Translations under genes and position numbers: made by a program
Origin: Diadema setosum
Lineage: Eukaryota > Echinodermata > Echinoidea > Diadematoida > Diadematidae
NCBI GenBank assembly: GCA_033980235.1
Contig: CM067065.1
Coordinates: 1,802,347 to 1,866,346 of the forward strand
DNA length: 64,000 bases
Direction of reading: 5' to 3'
The notes under the pieces: model-generated
What the model saw: the letters and a program-made list of their open reading frames with translations, nothing else
Databases searched by the model: none
What the model was told of the DNA's origin: nothing
In this document: one piece after another, positions 9,898-20,730 of the stretch
Position numbering within the stretch: position 1 is the first letter of the stretch
Layout of the letters: each line of letters starts with the position of its first letter

Positions 9898-12800
9898 CTA
9901 TTGGAGATGGAAAGGGTCACTTATCAGTGAGATAAAAAATTACCAGCATGTTCATGTCTACCCTTATCAAAATGCAGTGTTGCCACGAAAACAGGCCATC
10001 CTATAAAGCAAGGCTGTAATGTGTGACCACACCACAAAATCTACAGTTGTATAGCGGTACAGCTAGTTCATTTCTTCTTCTTTTTTTTCTTCTTCTTTTT
10101 TAGCACAGCTGAAAACAATTACAAACTTTATACCAACCTTGTGTCAACTCTCGCAAGATTTCGGAAATACTTCATTTCTATTGAGATATGAAGTCTAATG
10201 CAGAAGATTATTTGCGTGTCATGTCATCAACAGTTTCTGTTAAGACATTGATTATTTACCAAGCCCACCAACTTCCAACTTAACTTGTGCATCACTGAAC
10301 ATTCCTGGCAGAAGTATTGACAAAAAAAAAATGATTCAATAAAATCATACATTGACCTGATATAGTCTTGGTTTGTACGGGAACTTGGATTTCATTTTTT
10401 TATTTTGAGTGATAGTTGCTACCCATTTTATGGGAAATATTAACCCGCTGAAGACTAGTAGTCCCAAGTACTGCCTGGGCTAATGTCTATGGAAAATGCA
10501 AGTTACAGCAATATCACTTCATCCCAACGGGATAAGAACATACAATTCTAAGAGGAATTCAAAGATTATTTGATTTTATTTGATTTTGTTTTTGAAATTG
10601 CTGAGCTATTCTAGGACAGAGTGAAAACAAAAGTGGTCCTTATAAAAGGTGGGTCCCGCATCTTATTAGCACCACTTTGTTTTACTTTGTTTTTGTATGC
10701 TCTTAATGTTTCCTATGAGTGGTTACTAATTATTTCACACACAAAAACTTAAAATCTAAATCCCCATCTCAAACAAAACTGTACCATCCCTTTAACCTTG
10801 GCTATTAACATTACACAGAAATAATTGTTCATCTGTTTTAACCTACTTTTTACATCATAAATGCACGGGACTTTTCTACATGTTACCACCTAGGTAATGT
10901 TACCTGCAATCTTTGCATTTGAGAGATTTTGCCCCAAACTCTATGTATCCTGAATCACACAGGAGGGCTAGATGTGAAGAAATTCATTTTACTGATTCAT
11001 TTTTTATGTTCAAGCATGATAACAAGATGTTGAACAGACAGATGCCACTGATTGTGCCTTTCAGCTCTAAACAACTTTCAAGTGAGAATACAGCTTTTAA
11101 TGTGTGCAATATACAGTTGAACCTCTCGTATCCGGACAAGTCGGGACCGGGGCTCATCCGGATAAGGGATTTGGCCGGATACGGGAGACTCAATGCTTTA
11201 TACATGTACATATACATACACATGTACTGATGTAGCCCATTGTAGTACCACATGTAGTAATGTGTATGCTGCAACCTTTTCAGTGTTACACTCAGTAACA
11301 GACAACTACATTACCTAATACCGTAAAGGGCCCAAGGTAAAAAGTGATAGTGCATTGTGATTGGGTTGCTCTCTTCCCCACACTCTCTCTCCCTCTCTCT
11401 CTTTGTGTGTGTACCGTGTGTGAACAATTTTTGAGTGTTCAATATCATTCGTTGCTCAGCCAATGACTTGAAACAATGCGTGTCTATCTAGTCATATCGA
11501 CGGCTGTGTATGGACCTATATGTGGCAATGCGATATGAGAGGACTCAAGCGCATAATGTGTCCATGTTCTTGCGATGATTTGGGGATGTTTAGGGATGTT
11601 TGGGGATGTTAAAATGTCTGAAGGTAAGCAATTTTGAAGGAAATTTGATGTAATGTATGTTAATCATGTTGGAAGTAATATGTAATTCATGTGTGTTTGT
11701 GTAGGAGTTCTCAAGGAGTTGGAAACCCCCCTTTCCTCCCGTTATTATTATTTTTTTTTTTAAATCACGGCGAGATTGCGTCCGAATAATAGAGAGATCC
11801 GGATAAAGGGAGGCCGGATAAGAGAGGTTCAACTGTACTCTAGAAAGCAATGAAAGCAAGATATGATTCAGAGGGGTGAAGGTTCAGGTGTGAGTTTCTT
11901 CAATTTTGAACATAACAATGTCGGAATTTTGGAGCTTGGGTATTTGTTCCATGTTCATCATGTCACTGTAGGCAACCAGGACAGCCTGGTTGTAGTGTCG
12001 CTGCCCGGAAAGCAGTAGATGACAGGTTCAAGTCCCACTGGTTCCTTTTTTCTGTCATGTTTGTTAATTTACATATCAGCATCTTAAAAAATGTCTTTTG
12101 TAGAGGGAGACAAATTGAAGACACTCACACCTATTTAGAAACCACTTCACAAAATGTTTAAAGGCATACCATTGTAAGTGGAATTAAAAGTTTGATGTAA
12201 ATCGGTTTTGAAATGGCTGATATCCAAAAACAAAGGGAAACAAGGTGATCCTAATAAGAGGTGGGTCGCACCTTTTATTAGGATTGTTTTGAACGTCTCA
12301 GTCATTCTATATCACCAATTTTCATCAAATAAAGTTTGTATTTCTCTCAGAATTATATGCTCTTCTACATTTCATTCAAGTTTTCTCATTATCTCAAAAC
12401 ATCATCAAAAGATGTTGGAAACATCAAGCCCCATCTCAACCAAAAGTGTATCATTCCTAGGTAAGACATTATTTGGCACACCTGTTTTAGACTCTCAAGA
12501 ATGTTTGATTGCTACAAAATTGGGAGCAGAGTACAAACCTGGCATATTGATGCTGTTGAGGGGTGTGAAGGCTTCCGGAGAGCTTGCACAGACTCCTGTC
12601 GGAGATGTTATCTTTTCTTGGTCGGCATCGATGCTGGTAGAATGGAGCTGGCATTCTTGGAATTCTGCTTCCCTCTCCTCTTCTGACAAGGGAGGGAAAA
12701 ACATAAAAAAAAAACGATCCACATTCCTTTCCTTATAACGTCAGGAACTTTGAACCATCCTTAACATTGGGCAAAATAAAGTTAAACTTATTAAGTCAAT

Positions 12801-15800
12801 TAAAATTCAATCTGAGATTAAACATTTGAAAAAAAAACCAACAACACTTGAGCAATATAAAAAGCAAACAAAAAATAAATCAGGAAATTTTTGTAATACA
12901 ACATGTAGTTTCTTTATGTGGTGAATTCTAAATTAAATCTTACCAAGATATGATATTTCTAAAAAAAGATGGAGAGATCTGCACTTTTAATACAGACCTG
13001 GTGTTGCCAAATCGGTTCCTGGTGCATCACTGACCACCAGTGGTGCCTGGTCGGTTGTTGGTGTCTCATTGGACCCCATTGGTGCAGGGTGGAATCTCGG
13101 TGCTCCATTAAGCTCCAGTGGTGCCTCATTGGTTCTTGGTATCTCGTTGGATTCCAGTGGTGAAGGTTTTGTACTTGGTGCTTCATTGGACTCCAGTGGT
13201 GCAGGGTTGGTTCGCGGTCCCTCATCGAACTCTGGTGGCGTGCAATTGGCCATTGGTGCCACACTGAGCTCAAATGGTGCCTCGGCGGTTACTGGAGTCT
13301 CAATGGACTCCGGTGGTGCAGGGTCTCTTCTTGATACCTCATTGGACACCAGTGGTGCCTGGTTGACTCTTGGTGCCTCAAGGGGGTCTAAAGGCAATGG
13401 GTCACGGCATGGCATCCCAGCAGATCCAGAAACCACGTTTGATTTTGGACCCTGTACTCTACCTCGCAACACTTGGTCATGAGTCGGTGCCTGAGATGGT
13501 CTCGGCGCTGTCTCTGCTGTCGGTTCTACCAAGGCATCATCAGAGACTTGAACTGGCTGTGACAGTGATTCCCGTATTCCTGTTAATATTACAGACATTC
13601 AGCGAGAAATATGAATATTCCATTTCCATTTTAATATCTTCTTTAGTTTATATATAAATATATATACATATATATTCATTTGTCACTTAAATGTGTTTCT
13701 CCTGCTCTTTTTCTTCTAAAAAGTATATTCCAACAATATTAATCATTTGATATAGCTTGTTTATGCACCAAGTCAAGTGCATGTATTGTTTCAAGTGTCT
13801 ATAACTCAAAAAGTAGCTACAAAGTTGAGATGCTTTCTCCAGGATGATTGACCATTTGTGTACTGAGAGACTGCCCCAGCTAGCTACATGCATTCACATG
13901 CATTACAGACATTCAGCGAGAAATATGAATATTCCATTTCCATTTTAATTTCTTCTTTAGTTTATATATAAATATATATACATATATATTCATTTGTCAC
14001 TTAAATGTGTTTCTCCTGCTCTTTTTCTTCTAAAAAGTATATTCCAACAATATTAATCATTTGATATAGCTTGTTTATGCACCAAGTTCACCCTTTGAAG
14101 ACGAGTCCCAAGTATTCTTTGGCAGGTATCTATGGGAAATGCATGTTGTAGTAAAATCAGTCCGTCCTCAACAGGTTTAAAGGGCTGAGAGTCTCTTGAT
14201 ATTACCCGGTTCCTTATGTCTCTCTTGTCTTCGTCCCAAGATGAAGACAAGAGTGCCTGCTTTTGTGGCCTAAATCCCAAGATGAAGACAAGAGTGCCCG
14301 CTTTTGTGGCCTAAATCCCAAGATGAAGACAAGAGTGCCTGCTTTGCTGGCCTAAATTCATTTTTCTTTGTGCTATAATACCCAGAAAAATGTGTTCATT
14401 AAAAAGATGAGAATTTATTCCATATGCATTTGTTCTCTTTAATAGGAAATGTGTGTATCACAGCATGTTTCTGATCTAGTTTACGATTGTTCTGCTGTAA
14501 AACTCGTATGAACTTGTGCATAGCAATCAAAGCTGAGATCAGTAGATTTCTGTGTTCACTGACCCCAGTAACCCCTTTCAGGTGCCTGGTTTGTGTAAAA
14601 CAAAAGTCTGTGACCCCATCAGCGCACACTCTATTCATACCTCACGCTTGATCGATATTTTCGTTGTTTGATGGCACATGTACTTGACCATGGAAAGGGG
14701 AATACATGTGTACCGCTCCACTGCTTTCGCATCTGTAGGTGGACTACCAACCTGTCCATTCTCTGTCGATGGGCAAAAAGAATCTCGTTTGGGGGCATTA
14801 AAAGCACTCAGAAAATTGCGTGCGGAAGGGTTAAACTGTTCAGCTGGATATTGGGACAGCATGTGTGTGACCACTTTTCAATACGCTCTCAACTTGTTCA
14901 GAACGGACCTAAGCGTTTTACCCAGCCTATGATGTAGTTACCTCTGACACAGGTGAGTAGTGTTATAGATTAAGATATTTTATGATAAAATAAACTTACC
15001 CAAATCAAGAAGCTGTCTCTCAACATCAATCATTTCCGATGAGGGGGAGTTGTTTGATCTGCTCTCAGAAGTCTGGTAATTAGAATGTTGTGACTGATGG
15101 TCTCGACTGTGTGTTTGCTGCTGCTTCTGCAATCGTTGTTCAGCTAATAATGAAAGGGACAAAAAAAAAAAAATGTGTATTAAATATGTGACCCTGCATC
15201 ACAAAACCAACTAAAAGTCACCAGACATGGATTTTTAGTTAAGAAAAGATTCTGAAAGAGCAGGACTCTACGCTTTAAAATGATACTCAATTCAAATGGA
15301 CTCCTCAAACCTACCTAAATACCGGAAAGAAAGCACACACTCTGGAAAAGTGTGAACTGAGAAAAGAGGCTCATAAGTACAGGGTCTATTCAAGCATCTT
15401 TCACCAAGCCGTGCTATCTGGGCGATGAAAGGGACAAAACAGAGGATGTAAACCACCGGAACAACAACAAAGAAGGGATTATCAGATTAAGCTGAAATTG
15501 AGCATGTTCTATCAACACACTCTGTTTATAATCAATGCCAACTTTCAAAGCAGTTCCACTATCTTTTCAAAAGTTACTAGACTTGAAAGTGAAGAGTGTA
15601 TAAAGGATTTCAAGAAATGCATCTCTAATACATACCTGATAATTCTATTCTCCGCAAAAAAAGGGGTTGTAGAAAAACTACAGAAAAGCACACTTTCCCA
15701 TTCGTGTTATGATCCCAAACTAAAGAATAATGTAGAAGAAAGAAAGCTCTATAGAAAATATGAAAAACTCAAGATTGCCTTAGTTGACCCATTTCATCTG

Positions 15801-17629
15801 TTTTGAGTCCTCATGTAAAATCAAGGGGTGCAACTTTTTGTTTGTTTTGTAATGCATGGTTACATATCTTATAATATCTATATAGACAGTGCATTCCCGT
15901 TATAATGAGCACAGTTATAACAAAATTCTGGTTTGAATGAAATAAGAATTCATGGCCCAACATCATCCTTTCTTTGCCTTTTTTATTATGTATTTCTTTG
16001 GTTATAATAAACTTTCGATATAAAAAATGAAAACTGCCAGTTCCTAGGACTTTGTTATATTGGGAGTCCACTGTACTTATGTGCATGTGTGTGTTTATGT
16101 ATTATCACAGAAAACAGAGAAATTGACCACATTTACAAGGATAATGTAAATATTGATAGTCCATGGATTATGCACATTTTGTCCATGTAAATATGCATCA
16201 CAGATTACATACGTACGTAGCATGTCTTCTAAACATGATATAGAGTGGTAAGAAAAAGAGTGGGCAGCATACACTGTCTGAAATACAGTAGCAGTGTAAC
16301 ATTGTTTTTGTTGTTGTTTTTTATCAGCTTTGCCTTTTAGAATGACTTTCTAATGCCAACAAATTATCCACATAATTGTCTGGCTTTTATTGAGACTTTC
16401 ACTTTTACTTCACCCTCATTTTAATTTATGTTCAAAATTCGACTTGCTCAATTCAGAACATAAATCTACCACTTTTTATCTGCCTGTCAACATTTGAATT
16501 GGAGGGGTAGTCAACCAAGTGCTAGTGTCAAATCCTGTATGAAAATACAAGTACATGAATATCAAATATGCAGTGAGTAGCCTCATGTTATAACAAAGTC
16601 CTCGGGATCTTTCAGTTTCATTCGTTATATCGAAATTTCATTATAACCGAACAAATAAACAATAAAACTAAGCAGTGTGGATAATGTTGCAGCCTAATTT
16701 TTTACTTCGTTGTAAACCGGAATTTTGCAATAACCCTGTTCGTCATAACAGGAGTGCACTAGCTGTACCATACAAGTGTATTATATTAGTGTGACTATCT
16801 AATCACAAAATTACATGAAAATATAAAAGGACATGATCAGTAATGATACTCCTGCCGGTTTTATTCCTACCTTGCCGAAAGACAGTGCCCTTTAAGTGCA
16901 GCAGACGTGCATCCGTCAGGGCTTGTCTCATGACAGACAGCTGTTGTTCAGGAGGTACTTCTGCTCTCCACTCACATAACAGCTCCAACGTGCCTTTGGT
17001 AGTGACAACACCAGATTGTCGGTTTGTGGTGTGACACCTTGTGGTGTCGGCATACGTCATACCCAGGGCAAAAGCAAGCTCATCGATCTGATCGTCAGTC
17101 TCCAGATTTTTGGCGATAGCCTTGAGAGCAGCATTATCCATGCTCCTGATGAAGAAACAAGCAAATTAACCCACTGAAGATGAGTCCCAAGTATACTCGG
17201 GCAAGTGTCTACACGGGAAATGCATGCTGTAGCAAAATCAATCCGTCCTCAAAGGGTTAAAACCAACAGCTATCATTGCTAACTTTTCTGGAGTTTTACA
17301 CAAGACATCTTAGGTTACAACATACATATCAAGAGATTTTTTTTTTTAAATGATAAAGCATACGTTTAATCATCAATAGGGAAGGAAATAGGTCGCTAAA
17401 TGCCTGCAGTTTACACACACTCCATCCAAGCTGTTTTATATGCAAACAAAGGCACAGAATATTTTCCCTATTATTTTCATTATGAGTATCATATCTCATG
17501 GGGATTAACTCATTGAGGACAAGTCACAAGTATACTTGGGCAAGTGTCTATGGGAAATGCATGTTGTAGCAAAATCAATCCGTCCTCAACGGGTTAATAC
17601 GGAACATCATCTTACCCTGGGACACTCAT
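9428..17629 (-). CDS. Two-death-domain adaptor-like protein (six coding exons)
   Basis: Predicted spliced gene, minus strand. Coding exons are 17616-17629, 16871-17145, 15000-15143, 12998-13579, 12539-12682 and 9428-9897. All junctions are GT/AG and, apart from the first (phase 2), phase 1; the sum is 1629 nt, or 542 residues plus stop. Residues about 12-90 look like a death-fold domain (LKAIAKNLETDDQIDELAFA, then LELLCEWR and LSVMRQALTDARLLHL). Residues about 97-386 are a low-complexity linker rich in Gln/Ser and then Pro/Glu/Asn, with a 13-residue tandem repeat. Residues about 462-536 form a second death domain (DWTSLAEKLGLESCIEALKG, then DLFQAAHQNG and LEELEKLLEEMERQDCVDII). No enzyme domain is seen, so a cytoplasmic signalling adaptor is inferred. 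The start ATGAGTGTCCC reads in frame across exon 1 into a second ATG at 17141, so the start could be either. The family (NF-kB p105-, UNC5- or MyD88-type death domain) cannot be fixed by eye. Confidence 0.75.
10442..10531. mobile_element. Short TTAACCC MITE (family C), copy
   Basis: Begins TTAACCCGCTGAAGAC, contains AGTCCCAAGTA and GTCTATGG, and ends CATCCCAACGGG. One of five copies (others at 14088-14183, 17166-17260, 17505-17597, 61537-61625), each about 93 bp with GTTGAGGAC-like inverted ends. Confidence 0.7.
10536..10791. mobile_element. Foldback TTAA MITE (family A), copy b, left-truncated
   Basis: Joins family A within its left arm (ACAATTCTAAGAGGAATTCA) and runs to the right end ACTGTACCATCCCT followed by TTAA (10792-10795). 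The missing left end abuts a family C element, which suggests replacement or a deletion at the junction. Confidence 0.7.
11114..11835. mobile_element. CCGGATA-type pogo-like MITE, copy 2 (longer)
   Basis: Starts CAGTTGAACCTCTCGTATCC and ends AAGAGAGGTTCAACTG, flanked by TA. Nearly identical to the 2963-3376 copy over both outer parts but with about 300 bp more in the middle (about 11287-11578). Either this is the longer parent form or it carries an insertion. Confidence 0.8.
11975..12047 (+). repeat. tRNA-like SINE head or decayed tRNA
   Basis: A-box-like CCTGGTTGTAGTGTCGC is followed about 30 nt later by a perfect B-box core, GGTTCAAGTCCC. The 3' arm CCACTGGTTCC is partly complementary to the 5' ACCAGGACAG. 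The fold looks too irregular for a working tRNA. Confidence 0.45.
12130..12460. mobile_element. Foldback TTAA MITE (family A), copy c, degraded
   Basis: Shares AAATCGGTTTTGAAATGGCT and the mirrored CACCAATTTTCATCAAATAA with the family. Both outer ends are eroded. Confidence 0.7.
12539..12682 (-). CDS. Exon 5: acidic linker
   Basis: 144 nt, phase 1 in and out. Acceptor ccctcccttgtcag, donor CCAG|GTTTGT. Encodes a Glu-rich start (EEEREAEFQECQLHS) and a Ser/Thr/Pro tail; no fold recognised. Confidence 0.65.
12998..13579 (-). CDS. Exon 4: linker of 13-residue tandem repeats
   Basis: 582 nt, phase 1 in and out. Acceptor taatattaacag, donor ACCAG|GTCTGT (weak). After about 70 residues of Ser/Pro-rich sequence comes a run of about ten 13-residue units such as EGPRTNPAPLESN, EAPSTKPSPLESN and EIPRTNEAPLELN, 39 bp each. 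Likely an extended, disordered spacer. The repeat makes length variation between alleles likely. Confidence 0.7.
13588..14087. repeat. Direct duplication of about 184 bp in intron 3
   Basis: The block starting ATTACAGACATTCAGCGAG at 13588 recurs at 13903 almost unchanged through TTATGCACCAAGT (ending about 13771 and 14087). Offset 315 bp. The first copy begins 9 bp from the exon 4 acceptor. Confidence 0.9.
14088..14183. mobile_element. Short TTAACCC MITE (family C), copy
   Basis: Contains TTTGAAGACGAGTCCCAAGTA and ends CGTCCTCAACAGGTTTAA. It lies directly after the duplicated block. Confidence 0.65.
14235..14357. repeat. 41-bp tandem repeat, three units
   Basis: Three copies of CCCAAGATGAAGACAAGAGT followed by GCCTGCTTTTGTGGCCTAAAT with a few changes. 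Confidence 0.9.
15000..15143 (-). CDS. Exon 3: Gln/Ser-rich linker
   Basis: 144 nt, phase 1 in and out. Acceptor ttcattattag, donor TTTGG|GTAAG. Encodes EQRLQKQQQTHSRDHQSQHS and later EMIDVERQLLDL. A short amphipathic helix may close this segment. Confidence 0.65.
15185..15610 (-). repeat. Interspersed repeat family B, minus orientation
   Basis: Starts GTGACCCTGCATCACAAAAC and runs, in reverse, through the same landmarks as the copies at 44446-44930 and 61684-62515 (AGAGCAGGACTCTACGCTTT, CACACTCTGGAAAAGTGTG, CCAACTTTCAAAGCAGT). A fragment with the same end lies at 35638-35745. Confidence 0.75.
15887..16073. mobile_element. Pogo-like MITE, inverted copy
   Basis: Begins CAGTGCATTCCCGTTATAA and ends TTGGGAGTCCACTG. 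Matches the 5958-6143 element in opposite orientation, with extra divergence. Confidence 0.7.
16580..16760. mobile_element. Pogo-like MITE, eroded copy
   Basis: Contains TTATAACAAAGTCCTCGGGA, TCGTTATATCGAAATTTCAT and the right end CATAACAGGAGTGCACT. The extreme left terminal repeat is lost. Confidence 0.65.
16871..17145 (-). CDS. Exon 2: N-terminal death domain
   Basis: 275 nt. Acceptor gtttcttcatcag, donor CGGCAAG|GTAGGAA (strong). Encodes residues 5-96, almost exactly one death-fold domain. Hydrophobic positions recur at helix spacing (IDELAFALGM, LELLCEWR, LSVMRQALTDARLLHL). A single exon holding one death domain suits domain shuffling. Confidence 0.75.
17166..17260. mobile_element. Short TTAACCC MITE (family C), copy
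   Basis: TTAACCCACTGAAGATGAGT to CCGTCCTCAAAGGGTTAA, 95 bp, with TTAA at both outer edges. Lies in intron 1. Confidence 0.75.
17505..17597. mobile_element. Short TTAACCC MITE (family C), copy
   Basis: TTAACTCATTGAGGACAAGT to CCGTCCTCAACGGGTTAA. The outer ends are inverted (GAGGAC against GTCCTC). It ends 18 bp before exon 1. Confidence 0.75.
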
Positions 17630-17685
17630 GATGGATCTCTGACTGGGATAAATTCCACCTGTTTCGTTCTGTATCAGCAAAAGTT
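17616..17685 (-). CDS. Exon 1 with start codon of the two-death-domain gene
   Basis: Donor CCCAGG|GTAAG is strong; the right edge has an acceptor-like tttttgtgaacag. Only the last 14 nt (17616-17629) code, starting ATGAGTGTCCC. The rest is 5' UTR. Confidence 0.55.
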
Positions 17686-18521
17686 CTGTTCACAAAAACA
17701 AACAAACAAACAAACAAACAAGAAAAGAATGAGAAAGTCAATTCTTGAAATTTCAGATTTTCCAATCTTTTCACAAAACAATTAATTTCAGTCCTAGGTG
17801 CGCTAAACATGTACCTCACACCTCTCAAACTGGTCTGTACAAAATGAAAAATACAACAAAAACAAATATCCGTAGGCCAACAATGTACTTTTTTTGTGCA
17901 CAATATTGCACCAACAACTCTTTTTTTTTCCCCCTTAAGATCCCAGTAAGGGCCTTCCTGAATGAACTACAGCTAGAGAAATTTAATTAGGCCAAACAAA
18001 CTCTCAAAGAACGAAGTGATATGTTGACGGCCGATAATATAGAGTACATATTTCTACAGTAGCCAAACACTAACAGCAACATCAATAATGTGTTTGGAAA
18101 TTGCAACACAGACACGCATGCAACTACTCTCCAATTACTTTAAGGGAATTCCCGAAGACGGAGAGGCTAAATGGATCTACTAACAGTGTACTGCACAACA
18201 AGCGAACACCGCACAGCACAGACTTCAGTGCAGTGTGGTGGGTGCATAATTGCCCATACTTGGAGGGACCGAGATGGCAGGAAAGCAGCTCCTGTACGCT
18301 GTAAGCCAGTTCTAGGGTTCCAGTTTGCGCAAGAGCAGAAAAAGGTCATTTGTACGGAGAGAAGCATCTGCGATGTAATGATTATTCATGTAATCCTTCT
18401 TAAATGAATGGTGGTTGGTTGCCAGTAGGTTCCTTGAATCCTACATCCACTTGACAGTAAGCCTGGTATTCAGCAATTAATGAATATTAAATCTTAACGG
18501 AAAAAGTTTGCTGATGTATTC

Positions 18522-18883
18522 AAAAAACAAGTGAAAAATCACCATGAAATGAATGCTTTCTAAAGTGTTGATTGACGAACCATTCTGGTCACCTGGGGGG
18601 CATTTCATGAAGCATTTTGTCCGACAGATTTATCGGACAAATTTGCTCTCAAATTGCATTAAAAAAACAAGTAAAAAAACACCATGAAATGAATGCTTTC
18701 TAAAGTGTTGATTGACGAACCATTCTGGTCACCTGGGGGGCATTTCATGAAGCATTTTGTCCGACAGAGTTATCAGACAAATTTGCTCTCAGCCAATCAG
18801 ACGCAAGGATTTCAGTAGCTTGTAACAGTTTGTCAGAAAAAAAAAAAAATATCCGACTATTTACGCTTCATGAAATGCCCCCC
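18522..18883. mobile_element. CATTTCATGAAGC MITE with tandem partial copy
   Basis: A complete element at about 18733-18883 has inverted ends GGGGGGCATTTCATGAAGC and GCTTCATGAAATGCCCCCC. Its left part plus flank (139 bp) is duplicated in tandem upstream (18522-18660 and 18661-18799). A relative lies at 50098-50240. Confidence 0.75.
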
Positions 18884-18929
18884 TGATCTGCAGAGGTTCA
18901 TTCTTTGCTTGGATGAGTTCCATATAAAT

Positions 18930-19273
18930 TATTATATAACGCCTGAAGAGATCCTTGCCATTTGATTGGTTGTTTGACTTTGACATTGATCATTCGGCCC
19001 ATTTCACTATGACGTCATCATCCGTGCAATTGCGGCTCCGTTTGCTGTGCAATTTTGGATTCATAGGACTTGATCCATTGCACGCTCGCTGAGATCCCGG
19101 CAAACTACGCGTGTTAAATGTTTGTGTGTTTGCAGTGTGTGTATGCGAAAGCGCTCTAGTGTAAAGTGCTCAGTAGGCCTAAGCACTCGACGTGATCTCA
19201 GATTCTCTCTTAATTGCTTCTAAATCAATAAAACATCAAATGACAAGGATCTATTTTTAGGGCGTTATATAAT
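18930..19273. mobile_element. MITE with TATATAACGCC ends
   Basis: Left end TATATAACGCCTGAAGAGATCCTTG, right end CAAGGATCTATTTTTAGGGCGTTATATA; inverted, 344 bp apart. The interior is relatively GC-rich and non-coding. Confidence 0.75.
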
Positions 19274-19366
19274 TCACAAAACAAATAATAAATGTTTTTC
19301 ATTCCTGCAATGGACAAAATATTTTATTCAGTGACTGAAAGATGAAATGTTTGATCCATTGAACTC

Positions 19367-19563
19367 CAGGGCTGCCAACATCATTGGAAACTAGTTTAGA
19401 GTGAGACTCCTGAGTAATAATAGGCTAATGCTATAAATTAGGAGTCAATTATTATATGAGTGAGATCAATAGAAATGCATGCAAATGAAATAGAGATTTA
19501 GAGTGAGAAAGGACCAAAAATGAGTGAGTCTCACTCTCAATGAGTGAGAGTTGGCAGCCCTGG
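19367..19563. mobile_element. CAGGGCTGCCAAC MITE
   Basis: Inverted ends CAGGGCTGCCAAC and GTTGGCAGCCCTG. GAACTC occurs directly on both flanks as a 6-bp direct repeat. About 190 bp, with internal GAGTGAGA repeats. CAGGG ends suggest hAT, but hAT elements usually make 8-bp duplications. Confidence 0.7.
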
Positions 19564-19892
19564 AACTCGGCTGCGCCTCGTTGAATAAACATTCATTATT
19601 AATGTTGAGCAAGCTGATGAATTATGTATCTTTGCTAGCTGGCAACAGAAAAATGAAAGGTCATTTGTAGTCATGTATCCACACTCCACAGCCCAGTCGC
19701 TGCAACTGTACGTGACCGTACAGCGTACTAACACTGGCTATTTGTACCCAGGCCATGACGTGAACATGAGTGGAAGTTTAATTACACAATGGTCCGTCAA
19801 TAGTCAACAACTAGCAGTAGCAGTGCAGTGCCAGTGGAACATTCCTTTTGTTTAGTTTGACAGAATATTGACTAATTAACGCATCAACTTAC

Positions 19893-20110
19893 CAAATCAT
19901 GCATTCTATGTACTTGACATCAGTCGCCTTTTCATTCGTCCTGACATGGACTTGGATTTAGGAAGAAATAGTTACAACTTTCACGGAGCAGGGTGTTGCC
20001 TTCCGGCGTGAACTTTGATTCAAACATTTTACGTGCTCACAAATTGCACGAAGTAATCTCTATACTAGGTAGTACACTGTACTTCGCACAAGTAGCCGGT
20101 GTGCGCGCAG
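19893..20110 (-). promoter_or_regulatory. Possible 5' UTR exon and promoter of the two-death-domain gene
   Basis: A strong donor on the minus strand (ATTTG|GTAAGTTG) at 19892, with locally higher GC to its right and no other gene nearby, suggests a non-coding first exon. The right edge is a guess; no TATA box was identified. Inference only. Confidence 0.25.
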
Positions 20111-20402
20111 TGACTGTGTTGTTAGTGTTGGTGTACCAAGAAAGCGCAAAGCATAGCGCAGATGAGTACGGGGAATCCCCACTCCACAATGAAATCTCCT
20201 TCATAATTTTCGTAGTCTGTTATCGAGTCGCATTGATTCCCCGTTGTCTTCGATTGGAGTTTCACTCTCTCCCCGTCCCTTTTTTTCTCCCCGATTGTGA
20301 CTTGTATTTGATAGTTCAAATGATATATTGACACAGAATTTTGCGGCTTTATATTATTTGATCAAATTCTAATCGAAGTGATAGGGATGACATTGTTTTG
20401 GA

Positions 20403-20730
20403 TGAGATGGGGCTTCAGGTTTTCAACTTTTTGTGTGTGTGTGGGATAATGAGAAACGTTATTTCATGAAAATTGGTTTGAAATAGCCGAGGTATCCAGA
20501 AAGTAAGAGGTCCTAATAAAAAACGGGACCCTTCTTTTATTAGGTCCACTTTATTGTTCGATATGTCAGCCATTTCAAAACCAATTTTCATCAAAAAACA
20601 AAACAAAACAAAAACAAAAACAGAAATCCTCTTAGAAATGTAAGTTCTTTGATATTTCATAAGTAGGTTCTAATCATCTTGCAAAAACTTAAAATCTGAG
20701 TTCCCCGTCTCAACCAAAATTGCGCCCTCT
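20403..20730. mobile_element. Foldback TTAA MITE (family A), copy d
   Basis: Contains GAAAATTGGTTTGAAATAGC and the mirrored AGCCATTTCAAAACCAATTTTC, the centre TTATTAGG, and a right end eroded to AAAATTGCGCCCTCT. Confidence 0.7.

Larger units (their letters stand above)
9898..12538 (-). other. Intron 5 of the two-death-domain gene
   Basis: No further exon seen. It is filled by mobile elements at 10442-10531, 10536-10791, 11114-11835, 11975-12047 and 12130-12460. The last ends only about 80 bp from the donor of exon 5. Confidence 0.6.

Noticed and set aside
10913..11230. 105-codon plus-strand frame ending in YPDKSGPGLIRIRDLAGYGR
   Set aside because: The same peptide appears at the 2963-3376 MITE. 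It is a translation of the transposon terminal repeat.
12208..12738. 176-codon plus-strand open frame
   Set aside because: It begins in a family A MITE and runs antisense across exon 5 of the two-death-domain gene. The coding signal is on the minus strand with proper splice sites.
13069..13482. 137-codon plus-strand open frame with Ser/Gly/Leu repeats
   Set aside because: Mirror of the 39-bp coding repeat in exon 4. The phase-consistent exon is on the minus strand.
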